Position numbers and translations under genes: made by a program. This document shows positions 36,577 through 44,912 of a DNA stretch of 64,000 nucleotides, one piece after another. The notes beneath the pieces are model-generated. The model had not been told where the DNA came from. It was given only the letters and a program-made list of their open reading frames with translations, and made no database searches. The stretch lies in contig JADJSK010000001.1 of the NCBI GenBank assembly GCA_016711705.1, forward strand, positions 1-64,000, read 5' to 3'. Within the stretch, counting starts at the first letter, position 1; every line of letters begins with the position of its first letter. This DNA is from Candidatus Brachybacter algidus. Its GTDB lineage: Bacteria > Bacteroidota > Bacteroidia > Chitinophagales > Saprospiraceae.

Positions 36577-37389
36577 TTGATCATGAGATCAATACTTTTT
36601 GTTTTACTTATCAATACTGTAGCTCTCAATGCTCAGAAATTGGAAACAATTATTTATTATGAAAAAGAAGGGAATGATATCGTTTATTACGCTGACAATC
36701 TAGAATTAGGTACTATATCTTTATTATTTGAAGCAGAATTAATTGAAATGGAGTCCTCAGCCGGAAAGGATTTTTTCATAGTTATGCCAGGTTTAAGTAA
36801 AAGAAATTTTGTAACAAAACTAACTGCAATAGGAAATAGAAAAATGTCTTTTAAAGTAAAGACAAAGGCGGTCTATGGGGATCTTGGAAAAACTAAATAC
36901 GATAATCTCTTACTTGATCTTCCTTTTAAATCTGGATTGAGCTATAAAATATTTCAAGGTTATAATGGGCGAGAAACTCATAGAGGTGAAAATTCTTTAG
37001 ACTTTGGACTGAAAATAGGTGATGAAATCCATGCTGCTTTTGGTGGCAAAGTAGTCAAGATAGAACAAGGGAATTCTGGCCGGTGTGCAAGACCTGAATG
37101 TGCTGAAAATAATAATTATGTCGTGATAGAGCATCAAGATGGTTCATTTGCTGAATACGTCCACATTATAAAGAACGGTGCAAGGGTGAAAATCGGAGAA
37201 GAAGTAAAGGCTGGTCAATTAATTGCTATCAGTGGCGATGTGGGTTATGCTACAGGACCTCATCTGCACTTTTCTGTCTTTATTCCTGACAAGTCAGGAA
37301 GGAAGACGATCAAAACAAAATTTAAGATCAATGATGGAAATAAAAGCGAATTTCTGGACGATCAAAAAACATATTTAAAAAATTATTAA
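36577..37389 (+). CDS. M23-family metallopeptidase (LytM domain)
   Basis: 270 residues. Signal peptide SILFVLLINTVALNAQ. A beta-rich N-terminal region covers residues 20-115. The peptidase domain then has YNGRETHRGENSLDFGLKIG (first zinc His and Asp), AAFGGKVVKIEQGN, YVVIEHQDGSFAEYVHI (second-shell His) and ATGPHLHFSV (HxH zinc site). The catalytic set looks complete. LytM enzymes cut peptidoglycan cross-bridges, or in inactive forms regulate amidases. An insert with Cys pair RCARPECAEN sits in the loop before the HQDGS strand. It is 15 bases upstream of the rhodanese-thioredoxin gene and probably co-transcribed. Confidence 0.9.
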   Translation: MIMRSILFVLLINTVALNAQKLETIIYYEKEGNDIVYYADNLELGTISLLFEAELIEMESSAGKDFFIVMPGLSKRNFVTKLTAIGNRKMSFKVKTKAVYGDLGKTKYDNLLLDLPFKSGLSYKIFQGYNGRETHRGENSLDFGLKIGDEIHAAFGGKVVKIEQGNSGRCARPECAENNNYVVIEHQDGSFAEYVHIIKNGARVKIGEEVKAGQLIAISGDVGYATGPHLHFSVFIPDKSGRKTIKTKFKINDGNKSEFLDDQKTYLKNY

Positions 37390-37404
37390 TATCAATAAAA
37401 TATC

Positions 37405-38133
37405 ATGAATACATTCCGTATATTTCTATTACTTTCAGTAACATATTCTTTGTTCAGTTGCGCCACCGGCCAAAAGCCTGCCTCCTATGTATTGTCTCCT
37501 AAAGAATTTAATGAAAAAGTATCCACCGAAGAATCACCGATTATCATTGATGTGCGCACGCCAAAAGAGTATTCTAGCGGGCACTTAACCAATTCAAAAA
37601 ATATAAATTGGAACGATGATAATTTCGAGAATAATATCTCAGAAATAGATAAATCAAAACCGGTATATGTTTATTGCTTGAGCGGAGGTAGGAGTCATGA
37701 GGCTGCAGAAAAAATGCGTTCGGATGGCTTTACTACTGTCTATGAAATGGATGGAGGCATGCTTAAGTGGAGGAATGCAGGACTTCCTGAAGAAGGTGAC
37801 GTAAAGAAAGCGGAGCCAAAAGGAATGTCAAAAAATGACTTTGAGGAATTATTGGAGAGTGATAAGCTTGTAGTAGTAGATTTCTATGCGGAATGGTGTG
37901 GTCCATGCAAAAAAATGAAGCCTTATCTTGAAGAAATGGAAAGTAAAATGTCAGACAAGGTAAAATTGGTTAGAATTGATATCGATGCTAACCCAGGACT
38001 TGCAAAATCAATGAAAATTGATGCTATACCGGTTATCCATTTTTATAAGAACAATCAATTAAGTTTTTCCAATATAGGATTTATAGATAAAAAGGGTTTT
38101 TATAAAGAACTAGAAAAGGAAGGTGTTAAATAA
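37405..38133 (+). CDS. Lipoprotein with rhodanese and thioredoxin domains
   Basis: 242 residues. Lipobox LFSC (Cys near residue 19). Residues 27-130 are a rhodanese domain (IIIDVRTPKEYSSGHLTNSK; active loop YCLSGGRSHEAA with catalytic Cys). Residues 140-242 are a thioredoxin domain (VVVDFYAEWCGPCKKMKPYL with active-site CGPC, and IDAIPVIHFY with the cis-Pro). The two together suggest a periplasmic sulfur-relay or thiol-repair role. Fusions of these domains exist, but both active sites in one lipoprotein are worth noting. It lies behind the M23 gene and ends at a bidirectional terminator. Confidence 0.9.
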   Translation: MNTFRIFLLLSVTYSLFSCATGQKPASYVLSPKEFNEKVSTEESPIIIDVRTPKEYSSGHLTNSKNINWNDDNFENNISEIDKSKPVYVYCLSGGRSHEAAEKMRSDGFTTVYEMDGGMLKWRNAGLPEEGDVKKAEPKGMSKNDFEELLESDKLVVVDFYAEWCGPCKKMKPYLEEMESKMSDKVKLVRIDIDANPGLAKSMKIDAIPVIHFYKNNQLSFSNIGFIDKKGFYKELEKEGVK

Positions 38134-38210
38134 CTGAAGTTTCGGCATAATGAATAAATGTTAAAAGTATTGCTATTAAACAATCTAAGGTAGAAATTAG
38201 AAATGAATAA

Positions 38211-38245
38211 AAAAATCCCATCCAAAATTTTGGATGGGATTTTTC
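38211..38245. terminator. Bidirectional terminator between convergent genes
   Basis: AAATCCCATCCAAAA / TTTTGGATGGGATTT forms a near-perfect stem with A and T runs on both sides. It serves the rhodanese-thioredoxin gene (+) and the aldolase gene (-). Confidence 0.92.
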
Positions 38246-39313
38246 TTAATTTCTATTCAAACAATTCAGATCTTCAAATGCACCTTTAAGTCTTGATACA
38301 AAGTTGGTCTCTGCTGAACGAATCCAAACTCGCGGATCATAGTATTTTTTATTAGGTTTGTCAGCACCATCAGGATTTCCTATCTGGCCTTGCAGATAAG
38401 CTTTATTCTTTTCATAATAATCACGAATACCTTCCCAATATGCCCATTGCATATCTGTATCTATATTCATTTTAACTGCACCATAGCTTATGGCCTCGCG
38501 AATCTCTTCTCGGCTTGATCCACTTCCTCCATGAAATACAAAGTTGATCGGTTTCGGGCCGGTATTGAATTTTTGCTGGACATATTCCTGTGAATTATGC
38601 AGGATGACCGGTTTTAATTCTACATTGCCTGGTTTGTATACTCCATGTACATTGCCAAATGCTGCAGCGATGGTAAACTTGTCACTAACTTTTAACAAAG
38701 ACTCATATGCGAATGCCACTTCTTCAGGTTGCGTATACAGTCTCGAACTATCAACGTCACTATTATCAACGCCATCTTCTTCACCTCCGGTTACACCCAA
38801 CTCTATTTCAAGTGTAATCCCAATAGCGGCCATTCTTTTTAGATAACCAACACATATCTCAATATTCTCTTCAATAGGTTCTTCAGAAAGATCTATCATA
38901 TGTGAGCTATAAAGGGCATGGCCATTTTTTTCAAAACTACGTTCGCTGGCTTCTACCAGACCATCGATCCATGGAAGGAGTTTCTTAGCGCAATGATCAG
39001 TATGTAGAATGACAGGAACTCCATATGCTTCAGCTAGGACGTTGATGTGAGCTGCACCTGCAATGCCTCCTAATATAGCTGCTTTCTCGCCATCATTCTT
39101 AATACCTTTACCTGCATTGAAGACGGCTCCACCATTTGAGAACTGTATGATAACAGGTGAATTCACAGTCTTTGCAGTTTCTAAAACAGCATTGATGGAA
39201 CTACTCCCGATTACGTTAACCGCAGGGTAAGCAAAGTTATTATCATTTGCATGTTTTAAAGCTTCTGTAACTTCATCTCCATGTAATACTCCCGGTCTAA
39301 ATATAGCTGACAT
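38246..39313 (-). CDS. fbaA: Class II fructose-bisphosphate aldolase
   Basis: 355 residues, the length of the FbaA type. VILHTDHCAKKLLPWIDGLV contains the zinc-binding His pair, SSHMIDLSEEPIEENI the loop Asp, LEIELGVTGGEEDGVD the Glu motif, NVHGVYKPG a further zinc His, and FVFHGGSGSSREEI the phosphate site. It cleaves fructose 1,6-bisphosphate into the two triose phosphates in glycolysis or makes it in gluconeogenesis. It is monocistronic with a shared terminator downstream. Confidence 0.94.
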   Translation of the reverse strand: MSAIFRPGVLHGDEVTEALKHANDNNFAYPAVNVIGSSSINAVLETAKTVNSPVIIQFSNGGAVFNAGKGIKNDGEKAAILGGIAGAAHINVLAEAYGVPVILHTDHCAKKLLPWIDGLVEASERSFEKNGHALYSSHMIDLSEEPIEENIEICVGYLKRMAAIGITLEIELGVTGGEEDGVDNSDVDSSRLYTQPEEVAFAYESLLKVSDKFTIAAAFGNVHGVYKPGNVELKPVILHNSQEYVQQKFNTGPKPINFVFHGGSGSSREEIREAISYGAVKMNIDTDMQWAYWEGIRDYYEKNKAYLQGQIGNPDGADKPNKKYYDPRVWIRSAETNFVSRLKGAFEDLNCLNRN

Positions 39314-39373
39314 TATTTTAATTTTTATTTATTGAAATTTATATTTGGATGAAAGAGATTTTACAATATTCAT

Positions 39374-40315
39374 CTACTCGACTCCAATGTCCACAAGGTA
39401 TTTTTCAGCTTCAAGCGCAGCCATACATCCTGTACCAGCGGATGTCACAGCCTGGCGGTAAACGTTGTCCTGTACATCACCGGAAGCGAATACTCCTGCA
39501 ATATTTGTGGCAGTCTTGCCAGGTATAGTTACAATATATCCACCTTCTTCCGTGGTGATGTAATCTTTAAAGATATCTGTGTTTGGCTTATGTCCAATAG
39601 CTACAAAGAAGCCTTTGAGGGCTATCGTAAATTCTTCGTTGCTTAAGTTGTTTCTAAATCTAGCGCCTTCAACTTCCTCTCCACCTAATATTTCTAGAGT
39701 TTCGGTATTAAAATGTACTTGGATTTTAGGATTTGTAAATACCCGTTCCTGCATGATCTTAGAAGCTCTAAGTTGATCTTTACGTACGATCAAATGTACC
39801 TTTGGGCAAAGCTTAGATAGATAAATTGCCTCTTCTGCTGCGGTATCACCTCCCCCGACTACTGCCACATCAAGACCTTTGAAGAAAAAGCCATCACATA
39901 CAGCACATGCAGAAACGCCTCTGTTAGTAAGTCTAAGTTCGCTTTCAAGACCGAGCCATTTTGCATCAGCACCTGTTGAAATAATAACTGTATGAGCTTC
40001 TATTTCTTTGCCGTCTTCCGTCCAAACCTTGTGTATAGGTCCGGTAAAATCTACTTTCATAATATTCTCATAGTGCATCTCAGTATTAAAACGTATCGCC
40101 TGCTTCCTGAATAGTTCGACTAATTCCGGCCCTTGTACTCCATCAGGGAATCCGGGATAATTCTCTACATCTGTTGTGATGGTGAGTTGACCACCGGGAT
40201 TGCTTCCTGTATAAAGTACAGGATTCATTCCTGCCCTTGCGGCATAGATGGCTGCAGTATAGCCTGCAGGCCCACTGCCAATGATAAGACATTTTAAAGG
40301 CTGGGTTTGCTCCAT
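39374..40315 (-). CDS. trxB: Thioredoxin-disulfide reductase
   Basis: 313 residues from the ATG at 40315 (MEQTQPLKCLIIGSGPAGYT); the frame is open 22 codons further, but the family starts here. FAD site GSGPAGYTAAIYAAR, redox pair CAVC in SACAVCDGFFFKG, NADPH site VVGGGDTAAEEA and C-terminal FAD motif GVFASGDVQD. The enzyme reduces thioredoxin with NADPH, and could reduce a cytoplasmic partner; the thioredoxin-domain lipoprotein at 37405 is periplasmic and not its direct substrate. It is a single gene. Confidence 0.94.
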   Translation of the reverse strand: MEQTQPLKCLIIGSGPAGYTAAIYAARAGMNPVLYTGSNPGGQLTITTDVENYPGFPDGVQGPELVELFRKQAIRFNTEMHYENIMKVDFTGPIHKVWTEDGKEIEAHTVIISTGADAKWLGLESELRLTNRGVSACAVCDGFFFKGLDVAVVGGGDTAAEEAIYLSKLCPKVHLIVRKDQLRASKIMQERVFTNPKIQVHFNTETLEILGGEEVEGARFRNNLSNEEFTIALKGFFVAIGHKPNTDIFKDYITTEEGGYIVTIPGKTATNIAGVFASGDVQDNVYRQAVTSAGTGCMAALEAEKYLVDIGVE

Positions 40316-40497
40316 TGTGATTTTATTTTTATTAATAGTAAAATAATATTCAGGCCAAATTGTTGATTTAATAATAAACAAAGTCCTTTAGTTTGAATTC
40401 TATGAGCCATAAATTGCCATAATTATTGAATTCACCGCCAAAGATGCATAATACAACTTTATTTATTACATATATGGTAAGAAAATAATTGTATTGG

Positions 40498-41037
40498 TTA
40501 TTTCCTGGAATCTTCTTCTATCATTGAGACCAGTTTTTCAATCACCTGATAATCGTATCCAACATTTTCCAATCTTAATTTGGCTTTCTCAAACTCTGGA
40601 AGCCTTAAGTCATACATAGCTTGCAGCTGCAATTCCAATTGGTTGCCCTTCATAGAGCTGATTAGAGGTCTGTCATCCTGCATATCCTTAAGCCTTTCGA
40701 CTATTTCGCTCACTGATGTTTCGAGCCAAATAGCAGTGCCATTGTCGTTCATGTAATCCATATTGTCATTAAAAGCGGGAGTGCCGCCTCCTGTAGAGAC
40801 AATTACGTTGTCCATTCCATCGAAATTCAATGAACGAAGATATTTTTTCTCAAGCTCCCTGAATCCTTGTTCTCCCATTTTTTTGAAGATCTCATTGATG
40901 GAAAATTTTTCTGATTTTCTAATATAATCATCGAGATCTATAAAAGAAAAATCTAATTTCCTGGCTGCACCAAGTCCTATCGAAGACTTGCCGACTCCCA
41001 TCATTCCTATTAAGTAGTATACTTTTGTTTCAGGCAT
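40498..41037 (-). CDS. aroK: Shikimate kinase
   Basis: 179 residues, the full single-domain length. P-loop IGMMGVGKSSIG, shikimate-binding SFIDLDDYIR, GEQGFRELEKKYLR with the conserved F-R-x-x-E, VSTGGGTPA (substrate glycines) and lid region DDRPLISS. It phosphorylates shikimate in aromatic amino acid synthesis. No other aro gene is near. Confidence 0.93.
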   Translation of the reverse strand: MPETKVYYLIGMMGVGKSSIGLGAARKLDFSFIDLDDYIRKSEKFSINEIFKKMGEQGFRELEKKYLRSLNFDGMDNVIVSTGGGTPAFNDNMDYMNDNGTAIWLETSVSEIVERLKDMQDDRPLISSMKGNQLELQLQAMYDLRLPEFEKAKLRLENVGYDYQVIEKLVSMIEEDSRK

Positions 41038-41375
41038 CCAATTTTTTTATCTTTTGTAGAGTAGTAGGTTTAGTGTTGCAAAATAACTAAATATTATAAC
41101 ATTTAGTTTGCCAATTAGTGATATATAATAATACTATGAGTCAAGATGAGTCAAGACGGTAAAAGAAATTAAGCTATATTGACCTTTAATTTTTCTATAG
41201 ATATTCAATTTACAAAAGTGGATTGTTTTCTATTTCATAATATTCCTGAGATATATGAAGAACTAGATTGAGTTTAATTAACTTACTCATGAACCAAAAT
41301 TTACTACCTTTGTTTTGATGGTTTTATAATTGGGTTGTAAAAGTTCCAAAACTGTTTTTCAAAATAATTTATCGA
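41038..41375. other. Divergent intergenic region aroK / DUF1573 gene
   Basis: About 340 AT-rich bases. It holds a 10-base direct duplication (ATGAGTCAAG twice at 41136-41155) and the promoter box at 41305. No gene is supported. Confidence 0.45.
41305..41312 (+). promoter_or_regulatory. -7 box of the DUF1573-yajC-ybbR operon
   Basis: TACCTTTG is an exact TAnnTTTG match, 63 bases before the ATG. A weak TTGA lies in the -33 region. Confidence 0.5.
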
Positions 41376-41861
41376 ATGAAGTTTTTATTTTTTCTTCTTT
41401 TCACATGTGTAATGACATTTTATTCTTGTAAAAATGATCCTAAAGTTGATGAGAAGAAGGTTGAACAAATCCTTGGCGACGGCAAAGACTATCAGGATCT
41501 AATTAGAAATCCGATTACGGCAGATGAAAATGCTGATACTGTCAATGTAGCCCTGGCAAGATTTGAAGAAGTGATGCATGATTTTGGTCAACTTAAAGGC
41601 GCGCAAATAGTGAGCCACACATTTAAATTTGAAAATATAGGGAAAGTGCCCTTGATAATCAAAGATGCTACATCTACCTGCGGCTGCACTGTTCCTGATT
41701 TTCCAAAAGAGCCCATACAGCCAGGTGAAAAATCTGAAATTACAGTTAAATTCAATACAGAAAATAAGGAAGGATATCAATCGAAACCGGTGACAGTTAT
41801 CACTAACGGATATCCTTCAAAATATACACTTACAGTCACAGCAGAAATAACAAAAAATTAA
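41376..41861 (+). CDS. DUF1573 lipoprotein
   Basis: 161 residues. Lipoprotein signal FTCVMTFYSCKND. The body has the DUF1573 pattern: MHDFGQLKGAQIVSHTFKFE, IGKVPLIIKDATSTCGCTVP with the CGC-x-x-P motif, and PGEKSEITVKFNTENKEGYQ. This is an immunoglobulin-like single domain, mostly periplasmic, with unknown function. It stands 15 bases before yajC, an arrangement often seen in Bacteroidota. Confidence 0.88.
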   Translation: MKFLFFLLFTCVMTFYSCKNDPKVDEKKVEQILGDGKDYQDLIRNPITADENADTVNVALARFEEVMHDFGQLKGAQIVSHTFKFENIGKVPLIIKDATSTCGCTVPDFPKEPIQPGEKSEITVKFNTENKEGYQSKPVTVITNGYPSKYTLTVTAEITKN

Positions 41862-41876
41862 AATAATCAGATAAAT

Positions 41877-42179
41877 ATGGATTTCTCAGCAATTTCTTCA
41901 CCATTATTATTGATAGGTATGGTCGGTGTGATGTACTTTTTTATGTTGCGTCCTCAGATCAAAAAGCAAAAAGAACAAACTAAGTTTAGCGAATCTTTGG
42001 CTAAAGGACTTGATGTAGTTACTGCCAGCGGCATTATTGGCCGTATCAATAAAATAGATAACAATATAGTAACTTTACAGATCGATCCTAAAACCTATAT
42101 CAAGGTAACAAAAGGGTCCATTTCAAAAGAATTGACTCAGGCAATGGAAGGATCCATCACTGATTCTATTAACTCATAA
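41877..42179 (+). CDS. yajC: Preprotein translocase subunit YajC
   Basis: 100 residues. One N-terminal membrane helix (LLLIGMVGVMYFFMLRPQIK) with the hallmark YFFMLRPQIKKQKE, followed by the small soluble domain (GLDVVTASGIIGRINKIDNN, then ITLQ-like strand VTLQIDPKTYIKV). It assists the SecDF complex. It is in an operon with the DUF1573 gene upstream and ybbR-like gene downstream (7 bases). Confidence 0.93.
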   Translation: MDFSAISSPLLLIGMVGVMYFFMLRPQIKKQKEQTKFSESLAKGLDVVTASGIIGRINKIDNNIVTLQIDPKTYIKVTKGSISKELTQAMEGSITDSINS

Positions 42180-42186
42180 AGTATAG

Positions 42187-43113
42187 GTGAATAAAATCAA
42201 TAAGGATAGATGGATTTTTATTGGTTGTGTTGTAGTTGCTACGACCTTCTGGGCAATGCAGAAGCTCTCCAATAACTACAAATTTATCCAAAGGTATTCT
42301 GTAAGGTATACTATTCCAAACGGAAAGGTTTTCAAAAGGCAACCAACAAGCACTGTAGAGGTGACTTTGGTGGGACTGGGTTGGGATATTGTCACTAAAT
42401 CAGCTAAGAACATAGGTGATAAAATAGAGGTTGAACTAAGTGCTGACAATAATCAGCTAATTCCTTCAAGTGCTATTGCGGAAAAAATAAATTCTTTATT
42501 GGCATCTAATGAAATTTCAGTTTCACAGATTAAGCCTTCCAATATCAATATTTTGCTGGAGGATCAGGCTAATAAAAAGGTTCCTGTGGTTTCTAAGATG
42601 AATATTGAATTTCTTCCAGGTTTTTTTATTAAGAATGAAATTCGTTTTACACCTGATTCAGTTGTCTTGACAGGCTCGCAACAACAGCTAAAGGAAATAA
42701 ATCAATGGAATACTGAAATAGTCTATATTTCAAAGTTGAATAAAAATATAGTTGAAATGCCAGTAGCTTTGGAAAGCCCTAAATCTGAAATGCTGAGACT
42801 CGATGAGAGCATGGTCAGAATGAATCTGGAAGTTGAAGAATACACAGAAAAGATATTTACTGTGCCACTTCGTGTTAAAAATTCTGATAGTAAAGTGAAA
42901 TCTATCCCGAATAAAGTTGAGGTAAGATGCGTAGTTGGATTAAGTAAATTTGATTTACTCACTGAGGAGGATGTTGAATTGTACATAAATCTGGATGAAA
43001 GCCTCATTAAAAGAAATGTCAACATCGCTCCAATAAGTATTTCGAGGCTACCATCGTTTGTAAGACATATCTCTTATGAGCCTGCTGCAGCTAAGTTTTT
43101 TGTATTGAAATAA
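42187..43113 (+). CDS. YbbR-like domain protein (CdaR-like)
   Basis: 308 residues from a GTG start, 7 bases after the yajC stop. One membrane helix near the N-terminus (WIFIGCVVVATTFWAMQKLS), then repeated beta domains: PNGKVFKRQPTSTVEVTLVG, VPVVSKMNIEFLPGFFIKNE with FTPDSVVLTGSQQQLKEIN, the classical YbbR motif 'P-x-x-V-x-V-x-G', and IFTVPLRVKN. In Firmicutes CdaR regulates diadenylate cyclase; here no cdaA is adjacent, so that link is not shown. Confidence 0.85.
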   Translation: MNKINKDRWIFIGCVVVATTFWAMQKLSNNYKFIQRYSVRYTIPNGKVFKRQPTSTVEVTLVGLGWDIVTKSAKNIGDKIEVELSADNNQLIPSSAIAEKINSLLASNEISVSQIKPSNINILLEDQANKKVPVVSKMNIEFLPGFFIKNEIRFTPDSVVLTGSQQQLKEINQWNTEIVYISKLNKNIVEMPVALESPKSEMLRLDESMVRMNLEVEEYTEKIFTVPLRVKNSDSKVKSIPNKVEVRCVVGLSKFDLLTEEDVELYINLDESLIKRNVNIAPISISRLPSFVRHISYEPAAAKFFVLK

Positions 43114-43191
43114 AGTGGAGATTTTTAGATAATAATTCTACTAAATTTCTGAAATAGTAGTAATAAGGCTGTTGTTTTACAGGCAATTTTA

Positions 43192-43199
43192 TATTTTTG
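43192..43199 (+). promoter_or_regulatory. -7 box of icd
   Basis: TATTTTTG fits TAnnTTTG, 45 bases before the TTG start. The -33 region (GTTGTTTTAC) is imperfect. Confidence 0.4.
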
Positions 43200-43243
43200 C
43201 CTTTTTATTACAAATATTTAATTCATAATTCAAAATCAATATA

Positions 43244-44470
43244 TTGGAAAAAATTAAAGTAGCAAATCCTGTTGTAGAACTGGATGGAGATGAGATGACA
43301 CGTATCATCTGGAAGTTTATAAAAGACAAATTGATCCTACCTTATGTGGATCTTGATATAAAATACTTTGATCTTGGGGTTGAATACAGAGATGAGACAA
43401 ACGATCAGGTAACCATTGATGCAGCAAATGCGATAAAGGAGTATGGCGTTGGAATCAAATGCGCTACAATTACACCTGATGAAGAAAGAGTTGCAGAATT
43501 TTCTTTAAAGCAAATGTGGCGATCACCTAATGGAACTATCAGGAATATATTGGATGGAACTGTTTTTAGAGAGCCTATTGTGATGTCCAATATCCCAAGA
43601 TTAGTACCAAACTGGACTGCTCCTATCTGTATCGGTCGTCATGCTTTTGGTGATCAGTACCGTGCAACTGACTTTGTTACTAAAGGAAAAGGTAAATTAA
43701 CTATCAAATTTGAAGGCGAGGATGGAACAGTTCAGGAATTTGAAGTTTACAATTTTAAAGGTGATGGTGTAGCTTTGGCTATGTATAATACAGATGAAAG
43801 CATCATGGGCTTTGCCAGATCTTGTTTTAATCAGGCTTTGAGTAAAGGTTGGCCATTATATCTTTCTACCAAGAATACCATACTTAAAAAGTACGATGGC
43901 AGATTTAAAGATATCTTTCAGGAAATCTTTGAAAATGAATTTAAGGCTCAATTTGATGCTGCAGCTATTACATATGAGCACAGACTGATCGATGACATGG
44001 TAGCATCTGCATTGAAGTGGAATGGCAACTTTGTTTGGGCTTGTAAAAATTATGATGGTGATGTACAGAGTGATACAGTAGCTCAAGGATTTGGATCGTT
44101 AGGTCTGATGACTTCGGTTTTGATCACTCCTGATGGTAAAACTATGGAAGCGGAAGCGGCTCATGGCACGGTCACCAGACACTATCGCGAACATCAGAAA
44201 GGAAGGCCTACATCTACAAATCCAATAGCTTCTATTTTTGCATGGACCAGAGGTCTTGAATTTAGAGGTAAACTAGATGGTAACCAGGCATTGATCGACT
44301 TCTCTCATGCACTCGAAGCTGTATGCGTTGAGACTGTGGAAAGTGGCAAAATGACAAAGGATCTTGCAGTTTGTATCCATGGTAATAAAGTAAACCATGG
44401 GGAACATTATCTATATACAGAGGAATTCTTGGAAGCATTGGATCAAAATTTACAAGCTAAATTGAATTAA
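43244..44470 (+). CDS. icd: NADP-dependent isocitrate dehydrogenase
   Basis: 408 residues of the eukaryotic-like class II form. VVELDGDEMTRIIWKFIKDK is the N-terminal signature, SPNGTIRNILDGTVFREPIV the substrate loop, IDDMVASALKWNGNFVWACK the metal-binding Asp region, AAHGTVTRHYREHQKGRPTS the NADP loop and NPIASIFAWTRGL the conserved end. It makes 2-oxoglutarate and NADPH in the TCA cycle. The start codon is TTG at 43244, since homology begins at the second residue and no ATG lies in frame close by. It is followed by a MITE-like inverted repeat element. Confidence 0.94.
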   Translation: MEKIKVANPVVELDGDEMTRIIWKFIKDKLILPYVDLDIKYFDLGVEYRDETNDQVTIDAANAIKEYGVGIKCATITPDEERVAEFSLKQMWRSPNGTIRNILDGTVFREPIVMSNIPRLVPNWTAPICIGRHAFGDQYRATDFVTKGKGKLTIKFEGEDGTVQEFEVYNFKGDGVALAMYNTDESIMGFARSCFNQALSKGWPLYLSTKNTILKKYDGRFKDIFQEIFENEFKAQFDAAAITYEHRLIDDMVASALKWNGNFVWACKNYDGDVQSDTVAQGFGSLGLMTSVLITPDGKTMEAEAAHGTVTRHYREHQKGRPTSTNPIASIFAWTRGLEFRGKLDGNQALIDFSHALEAVCVETVESGKMTKDLAVCIHGNKVNHGEHYLYTEEFLEALDQNLQAKLN

Positions 44471-44481
44471 TCAGATAAATA

Positions 44482-44730
44482 ACTTAAGTTTCGGTAGTCA
44501 AATTTTCCTTTTTAAAGAAGAATTTTAGATTTTAATAAAATGTTAGATGTTAGAAGGCAGATTGTAGATGGCCCTTCATCAATCACAAGGATATTTTTCT
44601 ATTAAACCTATTAAAGAAAAAATATGAATCAATTGACTAAAATCCCCGCCGTCACTTTGGCTAGTCGGGCAAGCGTCTAACATCTAACATCAGCCATCTA
44701 CCTTTGTTTTTTAACTGCCGAAACTTTAGT
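44482..44730. repeat. MITE-like element with inverted ends
   Basis: The left end ACTTAAGTTTCGGTAGT (44482-44498) and right end ACTGCCGAAACTTTAGT (44714-44730) are inverted copies with 15 of 17 matches. Inside, ATGTTAGATGTTAGA (44540-44554) is inverted as TCTAACATCTAACAT (44676-44690), and GTAGATGGC (44564-44572) as GCCATCTAC (44693-44701). The inner parts are also period-7 repeats. No coding frame is present. A lone match to the end motif (AAGTTTCGGCA) occurs at 38137-38147. Confidence 0.65.
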
Positions 44731-44747
44731 AAATAATGTCATAAAAT

Positions 44748-44786
44748 TGCTGTCTTTTCTTGTCAGGAGAGGCAGCATTTTTTTTA
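44748..44786 (+). terminator. Terminator-like hairpin downstream of icd
   Basis: TGCTGTC / GGCAGCA (one G-T pair) with a 16-base loop is followed by eight T. It lies 280 bases after the icd stop, beyond the inverted repeat element, so the icd transcript may include that element. Confidence 0.65.
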
Positions 44787-44877
44787 TAATAAAATCAATA
44801 AGGTTCAGTATTATTTCAGGTTACTAATCTTTTAACATTTCCTGTTAAACAATATGGTGAATAATATATTATACCGT

Positions 44878-44885
44878 TACATTTG
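44878..44885 (+). promoter_or_regulatory. -7 box of the amidophosphoribosyltransferase gene
   Basis: TACATTTG is an exact TAnnTTTG match 27 bases before the ATG. The -33 element is weak. Confidence 0.45.
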
Positions 44886-44912
44886 CAACATAATTAAAGG
44901 AGATACTCGTCC

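Noticed and set aside
44482..44786. Riboswitch or regulatory leader for the PurF-like gene
   Set aside because: No conserved purine or other riboswitch core was recognised; the inverted ends fit a MITE-like element better.
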